From assembly GCA_016125135.1 (NCBI GenBank), contig WGMJ01000018.1, forward strand, positions 186,001 through 250,000: a stretch of DNA of 64,000 nt, read 5' to 3'. The notes under the pieces were generated by a model. It was not told the DNA's origin and did not search any database. It saw only the letters and a program-made list of their open reading frames with translations. Shown in pieces: positions 59,373 through 64,000 of this stretch (its first letter is position 1; each line of letters opens with the position of its first letter). A program made the translations under genes and the position numbers. Origin of the DNA: Alphaproteobacteria bacterium. Lineage in GTDB: Bacteria > Pseudomonadota > Alphaproteobacteria > Micavibrionales > Micavibrionaceae.

Positions 59373-60305
59373 TTAGTTGGCGTCCTTGCTACCGCGACTG
59401 ACCTTGAAGATCGCAAGTAGCGGTGCGGCGACATAGATCGACGAGAATGTTCCAATAACAATACCGAACACAAGCGCATAAGTGAACGAGCGAATAACTT
59501 CACCGCCAAACACAAGCAACGCAATAAGCGCCAGCAAAGTTGTGGTCGATGTCATGAGTGAACGTGCGAGCGTCTGGTTGGTCGACAGGTTCAAAAGTTC
59601 AAGAATTGGCATTTTACGGTATTTACGCAAATTCTCGCGGATGCGGTCATAAACAACCACCGTATCGTTCAAAGAATAACCGGCGACCAGCAACACTGCC
59701 GCAAGTGTGGAAAGGTCAAACGCGATACCTGTAATGGAAATAAGCCCCATCGTCGCCACCATATCATGGAAGAGCGCGATAACAGCCGCGGCACCGAACT
59801 GCCACTCGAAGCGCAGCCAGAGATAGGCAAAAATACCAAGCATGGAAAGCGTGAACGCCCAGAAACCCGCACGCTTCAGCTCTTCACCCACTTGCGGCCC
59901 TACATATTCAGCGCGGCGTATATCAACGTTATATTCGCCGTATTTTTGCATCAACGCTGTTGTGACTTCGGCCTGTATCTTTTTGCCTGCATCTTCTTCC
60001 GCAATAGCTTTTGCATCCTGCCCGATACGGATAAGAAGTGTATTTGCATCACCGAACTCCTGAATGGAAATCTCGCCGAGATTAAGCGCGGCAAGGTCCT
60101 GCCGCACATCGGCCACATTAAACTCACGGTCGATCCCCACCTCAATAAGTGTACCGCCCGAGAAATCGATCCCGTAATTCAGGCCCTTTATAAAAAGAAT
60201 AGAAAAAGCCCCGAGGATAATAAGGAGCGAAACCGCATAAGCCAGAAATCTTTTTCCGATAAAGTCGAACTTTGGCTCGTCTGGAAATAACTGAAAATAA
60301 CCCAT
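59373..60305 (-). CDS. secF: Protein translocase subunit SecF
   Basis: 310 residues with six membrane helices. The start (DFIGKRFLAYAVSLLIILG), DFSGGTLIEVGI, LSMLGIFAYLWLRFEWQFG, AGYSLNDTVVVYDRIRENLRKYR and TLARSLMTSTTTLLALIALLVFGG are typical. With SecD it uses the proton gradient to pull proteins through SecYEG. It lies 12 bp after secD; the Mth938 gene follows without a gap. Confidence 0.96.
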   Translation of the reverse strand: MGYFQLFPDEPKFDFIGKRFLAYAVSLLIILGAFSILFIKGLNYGIDFSGGTLIEVGIDREFNVADVRQDLAALNLGEISIQEFGDANTLLIRIGQDAKAIAEEDAGKKIQAEVTTALMQKYGEYNVDIRRAEYVGPQVGEELKRAGFWAFTLSMLGIFAYLWLRFEWQFGAAAVIALFHDMVATMGLISITGIAFDLSTLAAVLLVAGYSLNDTVVVYDRIRENLRKYRKMPILELLNLSTNQTLARSLMTSTTTLLALIALLVFGGEVIRSFTYALVFGIVIGTFSSIYVAAPLLAIFKVSRGSKDAN

Positions 60306-60317
60306 AACTTTAAACCT

Positions 60318-61874
60318 CTATAAAACCAGTTGCGCCGGACGCTTCGCCCGCAGCCATGTCACCATCAACAGACGTGAAACATACAGGGCCGAGAAAAGCG
60401 ATGTGAATGTACCGATAATGAGCGTGACCGCAAACCCACGCACAGGGCCTGCACCCAGCATAAACAGGAACACCGCGGCAATAATTGAGGTCATATTCGC
60501 ATCGATGATCGACGACATTGCGTTTTTATAGGCTGAGTCAATTGCCACAATGGGCGTTTTGCCTGCGCGTAATTCTTCTTTCAACCGCTCGAAAATAAGC
60601 ACGTTTGCATCAACCGCCATACCGATGGTGAGAACGATACCTGCGATACCGGGCAAAGTGAGCGTTGCCTGCAACATGGAGAGCACAGCGATAATGAGAA
60701 CCAAGTTTATAACAAGTGCGATATTGGCAAGGCTGCCGAACACAAGGCGGTAATTCCAGATCATGTAGATCGCAACAAAGAGCATTGCGAACATAACAGC
60801 TGTTTTACCCGCCTCGACCGAGTCACTACCTAGTGATGGCCCCACTGTTCTTTCTTCCATCACCTTTAAAGGCGCCGGGAGCGCACCGGCACGGAGCAAC
60901 AGCGCCAGATCATTCGCGCTTTGAATATTGAAGTTACCGGAAATGACCGCACCACCACCGCAAATGGCTTCGTTAATGCGCGGCGCCGAAATAACCTCGT
61001 TATCAAGAACAATAGCGAAGGGCTTGCTGACATTTTCGCGTGTTGTGTTACAGAACAGCCGTGCGCCGATATTGTTGAGCTTGAAGCTGACAATCGCCGA
61101 GCCGCTTTGCGGGTCCATGGTCGGGTTCGCATCAACCAGCATATCGCCAGTTAAAACAGGGCGACGGACAAGCGGTACTTCTGCCCCGCCCGCATCAACT
61201 GAAGGCAAACGCAATGCCAACGGGCTATTGTTCAGATCAACCAGATGGAAGGAAAGCTTTGCTGTACGGCCAAGGATTTCCTTGATACGTGTCGGGTCAT
61301 CAAGCCCGGGAAGTTGAACCACGATACGGTCTTCGCCCTGACGCTGGATCACAGGCTCGCGTGTGCCTGTTTCATCGATACGGCGGCGGACAATCTCGAT
61401 AGATTGCTCGAGTGTTTTCACCTTGATGTCATTCACCGCAGATTCTTCATACTGCGCTGTGACCACTTCGCCCACTTTTGAAACAGTCATAGTCGGGTCA
61501 AGTTTGGCAATCAGCTTGCGGGCATTGTCGGCATCGTCAACGCTCGAGAAAGTGAATTCAGCCTTGTCGTCTTGAAGCTCAACAATGCTTTTCAGCGGGC
61601 GTATTTTTTGCTTGGCAAGGTCGGAGCGGGCGGTTGTTAAAACTGTATCCAGCTTGTCTTTCATCACCGCCGAGAGATCAACCTGTAGCAACAAGTGCGA
61701 ACCACCCTGCAGATCAAGGCCAAGATTAATGCCCTGATGCGGCAACCATACCGGTATATTGGCTGCGGCCCATTCTTTTGTTTTCTCTGAAAACATATTC
61801 GGCGCTGCATAGGCAAGGCCCAGCAAGCACACCAGTATGACCATTATTATTTTGCCGCGGCTAAAATTCAGCAT
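60318..61874 (-). CDS. secD: Protein translocase subunit SecD
   Basis: 518 residues from MLNFSRGKIIMV, after AAAGGAAAAAAGAA; an upstream in-frame ATG lies in the C-family repeat. Markers: GLDLQGGSHLLLQVDL, VRRRIDETGTREPVIQRQGEDRIVVQLPG, LALLLRAGALPAPLKV, SLGSDSVEAGK and the helix-rich C-terminal half with GMAVDANVLIFERLKEELR. It works with SecF. A 103-bp repeat separates it from yajC. Confidence 0.96.
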   Translation of the reverse strand: MLNFSRGKIIMVILVCLLGLAYAAPNMFSEKTKEWAAANIPVWLPHQGINLGLDLQGGSHLLLQVDLSAVMKDKLDTVLTTARSDLAKQKIRPLKSIVELQDDKAEFTFSSVDDADNARKLIAKLDPTMTVSKVGEVVTAQYEESAVNDIKVKTLEQSIEIVRRRIDETGTREPVIQRQGEDRIVVQLPGLDDPTRIKEILGRTAKLSFHLVDLNNSPLALRLPSVDAGGAEVPLVRRPVLTGDMLVDANPTMDPQSGSAIVSFKLNNIGARLFCNTTRENVSKPFAIVLDNEVISAPRINEAICGGGAVISGNFNIQSANDLALLLRAGALPAPLKVMEERTVGPSLGSDSVEAGKTAVMFAMLFVAIYMIWNYRLVFGSLANIALVINLVLIIAVLSMLQATLTLPGIAGIVLTIGMAVDANVLIFERLKEELRAGKTPIVAIDSAYKNAMSSIIDANMTSIIAAVFLFMLGAGPVRGFAVTLIIGTFTSLFSALYVSRLLMVTWLRAKRPAQLVL

Positions 61875-61889
61875 TTCTTTTTTCCTTTT

Positions 61890-61992
61890 TCCCCCTCCCA
61901 TAGGGAGGGGATTTAAGGGGAGGGGTTAAAGATTATGAGCTTTAATTCGTAATCCTTTACCCCTCACCCTACCCTCTCCCATAGGGAGAGGG
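61890..61992. repeat. Palindromic repeat, family C (GC-rich hairpins)
   Basis: About 103 bp, with CCCCTCCCATAGGGAGGGG at one end and CCCTCTCCCATAGGGAGAGGG at the other, and central arms that are imperfect reverse complements (GGGGAGGGGTTAAAG against CTTTACCCCTCACCC). This kind of element is common in many bacterial genomes. It separates yajC from secD inside the operon. Confidence 0.85.
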
Positions 61993-61998
61993 TTTGTT

Positions 61999-62370
61999 TT
62001 ATTTCTTAGCGCTATCCGTTTTAGGTTCGTACTTGCCAATAACCGAGTTGCGCAAAACGGTGATTGAACCATTGCCGACATCAAGCTGCATTTCATTGTC
62101 GTTCATCGCTTCGATTTTTCCAATCAACCCGCCCTGTGTAACAACGCGGTCACCCTTTTGCAGAGCGCCGAGCATATTATTGTGCTCTTTCAGGCGTTTT
62201 TGTTGCGGGCGGATCATCAGGAAATAGAACATGACAACCAGTACAACCACGAGCAGCATATTCATCATAAATGCTTCGCCTGCGGCAGGGGCCGTGGCGG
62301 CGGTTGCTGTTATTGCATCAGGGGCTGTTTCAGTTGCGGCTTCTTGGGCCAGCGCTTTTGATATGAACAT
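61999..62370 (-). CDS. yajC: Preprotein translocase subunit YajC
   Basis: 123 residues with an Ala/Thr-rich N-terminal stretch, one membrane helix (MNMLLVVVLVVMFYFLMIRPQQKRLKEH) and a C-terminal domain GDRVVTQGGLIGKIEAMNDNEMQLDV. It is the small partner of SecDF. The lead-in (FISKALAQEAAT) is longer than in E. coli. It lies downstream of the M23 gene on the same strand. Confidence 0.94.
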   Translation of the reverse strand: MFISKALAQEAATETAPDAITATAATAPAAGEAFMMNMLLVVVLVVMFYFLMIRPQQKRLKEHNNMLGALQKGDRVVTQGGLIGKIEAMNDNEMQLDVGNGSITVLRNSVIGKYEPKTDSAKK

Positions 62371-62445
62371 AATTCGGGACTCCGTTTGTTAGGTTCCCGA
62401 ATATAGAGAAGCGTGTGAAGATAACAAGGCCGCGAACAGGATTAA

Positions 62446-63285
62446 CTATATGTAATCCGCAGGATTTTCAGGGTTTTTACCCTTTCTGACCTCGAAATGA
62501 AGCTGCGGCTGCGCCACGTTGCCGGTTGTACCGACAGTTCCAATCGGTTGGCCCCGCATAATGCGCTGGCCCTTGGCAACATGCGTTTCGGCCAGATGCC
62601 CGTAAGCGGTTACGAAACCACCCTCATGCTTCACCAGAATAATATTGCCGTAAGCAGGTACAGCGCGGCCTACATAAACAACCTCGCCTGTTTCGGCCAC
62701 TTTTACCGAGGTACCCGCAGGGGCTGCAATGTTAATGCCGTCATTCTTCTGGCCCATACCGTTATCACCGAAGTTTGCAAGCACACGACCATCAACAGGA
62801 CGGTAGAAGCGCCCGTTCCCGCCAAGCGGTGGAAGTTGCTGCGCTAGTGGCTGCGTATAAATAGCTTGTTGTAATAAAGGTTGCTGCTGCACGGGCGGTG
62901 GCTGGTAGGCCGCCGCCTGAATAACAGGTTGCGCAATAGGCGCATCGGCAAAGAATTGTGGTAGCGCCTCGGCGAGATCAGGCGAGAGTGGCAAGCGTAA
63001 CCGCTGCCCTTGTTGTATCTGCATGCCGGATGTCAGATTGTTCAATGATGAAATCATCTGCGCGCTGACATTATAACGTTCGGCTATATTATTGACCGTG
63101 TCCCCGCGCGAGGCCGTATGCACACCGGATGCGCCCACGCCGTCACTTGCGCCATACATATATACAGGCGCGGGCGTATCGTTATTTCCGCAAGCAGAAA
63201 GGAGCGATATTACAATTACATGGAGAGGGAATCTAAGCCAGCTCTCCAAGCTCTTTGAGGAGATAGGTAGAGGGATCCGGAACAT
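62446..63285 (-). CDS. LysM/M23 lipoprotein (NlpD-like)
   Basis: 279 residues. The lipobox VISLLSACG marks a lipoprotein. A LysM domain (HTASRGDTVNNIAERYNVSAQMISSLNNL) is followed by a Pro/Gln-rich linker and a LytM/M23 domain (GQKNDGINIAAPAGTSVKVAETGEVVYVG, GHLAETHVAKGQRI, LHFEVRKG). The zinc-binding HxxxD seems altered (GINIAA lacks the usual His and Asp), so it is likely a non-catalytic activator of amidases like NlpD. Its start overlaps pcm by 53 bases. Confidence 0.88.
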   Translation of the reverse strand: MFRIPLPISSKSLESWLRFPLHVIVISLLSACGNNDTPAPVYMYGASDGVGASGVHTASRGDTVNNIAERYNVSAQMISSLNNLTSGMQIQQGQRLRLPLSPDLAEALPQFFADAPIAQPVIQAAAYQPPPVQQQPLLQQAIYTQPLAQQLPPLGGNGRFYRPVDGRVLANFGDNGMGQKNDGINIAAPAGTSVKVAETGEVVYVGRAVPAYGNIILVKHEGGFVTAYGHLAETHVAKGQRIMRGQPIGTVGTTGNVAQPQLHFEVRKGKNPENPADYI

Positions 63286-63922
63286 CTGGTAATAATGGTA
63301 CGAAACGAACCGTTAATAATTCTTTAACCGAGAAAACATCGCCTTGCTCTTTTTTGTAGCGCATCAGCTTTTGCCCGCCCTCAATTGTGCCTACAGGCAT
63401 TACAAGAATGCCGCCATCCTTAAGCTGGTCGAAGAAAGCCGCAGGCGGCTTCATGGCAGCAGCAGCTGTACATATAATTCTGTCAAATGGCAATTGTGAT
63501 TTCTCGGGCCAGCCTTTCATACCATCTGCTGCAATGGCGGTGATGTTCCCGAGGCGTAATTTTCTGAAGACCTCTTCGGCGCGCTCCAAAAGTGGCTTGT
63601 GCCGTTCAATTGTATAAACACGGCGGCACATATTGGCGAGGATCGACGTCTGGTAGCCTGACCCCGTCCCGATCTCCAACACCTTGCAGCTTTTATCAAG
63701 CTCTAGCGCTTCCGTCATAAACGCCACAATAAAAGGCTGGCTGATTGTCTGGCCTAAGCCAATCGGCAGCGCTGTGTCCTCATAGGCTTTGTCGTGCAAC
63801 GGCAGCGGGATAAAAATCTCGCGCGGCACTTTCTCCATAGCGCTGAGTGTATCCGTATCGCGGATACCCATATTGCGCAAATGCATGATCAGGCGGATTT
63901 TATTGGCAGGGTCAATCGTCAT
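63233..63922 (-). CDS. pcm: Protein-L-isoaspartate O-methyltransferase
   Basis: 229 residues. FIPLPLHDKAYEDTALPIGLGQTISQPFIVAFMTEAL, LEIGTGSGYQTSILANMCRRVYTIERHKPL and DGMKGWPEKSQLPFDRIICTAAA are the Pcm motifs. It methylates isoaspartyl residues so that damaged proteins can be repaired. The end overlaps the LysM/M23 gene, a common pairing, and the start overlaps the previous gene's stop (CAATGA). Confidence 0.95.
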   Translation of the reverse strand: MTIDPANKIRLIMHLRNMGIRDTDTLSAMEKVPREIFIPLPLHDKAYEDTALPIGLGQTISQPFIVAFMTEALELDKSCKVLEIGTGSGYQTSILANMCRRVYTIERHKPLLERAEEVFRKLRLGNITAIAADGMKGWPEKSQLPFDRIICTAAAAMKPPAAFFDQLKDGGILVMPVGTIEGGQKLMRYKKEQGDVFSVKELLTVRFVPLLPDVPDPSTYLLKELGELA

Positions 63923-64000
63923 TGCCTGTCCAGTATAGCCTGAATTTCAATTCTGAAAAACTGCTCTTCGCCATGCGGCAGGTCCAGCGTGTTCAATTTC
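63919..64000 (-). CDS. C-terminal end of an unidentified gene, cut by the window edge
   Basis: On the minus strand the frame reads KLNTLDLPHGEEQFF then RIEIQAILDRQ and stops at a TGA that overlaps the pcm ATG (CAATGACG). The tight overlap and clean frame show that a gene ends here and is in the same operon as pcm. In relatives surE or serS is often found at this place, but 26 residues do not let me choose, and they do not look like a typical SurE end. Confidence 0.6.
   Translation of the reverse strand, partial: KLNTLDLPHGEEQFFRIEIQAILDRQ

Noticed and set aside
1-64000. CRISPR arrays, prophage genes, transposases, restriction systems
   Set aside because: I looked for regularly spaced direct repeats and for integrase, transposase, portal or nuclease motifs and found none. 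The only repeats are the short palindromic families and the branched element.
1-64000. tRNA and rRNA genes
   Set aside because: I saw no T-arm GGTTCRAATCC-type signal with a matching acceptor stem in the intergenic regions, though a tool search would be firmer.

Overview
The window is an ordinary chromosomal stretch of an alphaproteobacterium with moderate GC and tightly packed, operon-organised genes. The family-level evidence is a TrcR/DUF1013 cell-cycle regulator, DUF1192 and DUF465 small proteins, an LdtR-type MarR regulator, a DUF6898-like protein, TrmFO, a petABC-type bc1 complex, the glyA-nrdR-rib-nusB block and the pcm-LysM/M23-yajC-secDF-Mth938-phytoene-synthase-like block. The mix of a K+-independent H+-pyrophosphatase, a homodimeric (eukaryote/archaeal-type) glycyl-tRNA synthetase, many small lineage-specific one-helix proteins and VIPAKAGI-type palindromic repeats would suit a Micavibrio-like or deep Rhodospirillales-like lineage. 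That placement is inference. I see no prophage, transposase, CRISPR array, rRNA or tRNA.

Layout. 1-11.4 kb: end of purB, comF, two methyltransferase-like genes, a DUF1192-bdhA-guaC operon, a quinone oxidoreductase, trcR, and a GT2/LAB_N/GT39 trio for lipid-linked sugar transfer. 11.5-17.2 kb: an accessory-looking seven-gene minus-strand operon (membrane protein, two unknowns, FAD oxidoreductase, heme-oxygenase-like diiron enzyme, acetyltransferase, ABM monooxygenase) divergent from an XRE regulator. 17.3-31.7 kb: ALDH7, DUF924, bc1 complex, trmL, hemF, an M23-like protein, cca, trmFO, a pseudopilin-like gene and hppA. 31.8-36.1 kb: a FliL-like exported protein, a three-gene unknown operon with two tandem paralogues carrying a methyltransferase-like motif, and two exported thioredoxins. 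36.2-41.6 kb: rpiA-glyA-nrdR-ribE-ribH-nusB and divergent gcdH. 41.7-49.1 kb: small exported or membrane proteins, an HD hydrolase plus coiled-coil pair, unknown proteins, ldtR, a 275-bp branched inverted-repeat element and trmN6. 49.2-64 kb: glyS, lpxL/lpxK/hemW, rdgB-rph, divergent hrcA-grpE, sodB and the secDF-yajC-M23-pcm operon.

Two features run across the window. First, short palindromic repeats in two related sequence groups sit within about 10 nt of the stop codons of purB, a GNAT gene, petC, rdgB and hppA, overlap the trmFO stop, and have also entered the lpxK and NDUFAF6-like coding regions in frame. Second, homologues of three mitochondrial complex I assembly factors are present (NDUFAF5-, NDUFAF6- and NDUFAF3-like), and the NDUFAF5-like one lacks a recognisable SAM-binding motif.

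The most interesting candidates for something undescribed are the branched foldback element upstream of trmN6, the diiron/flavin operon, the in-frame coding palindromes, and the tandem methyltransferase-like paralogues.
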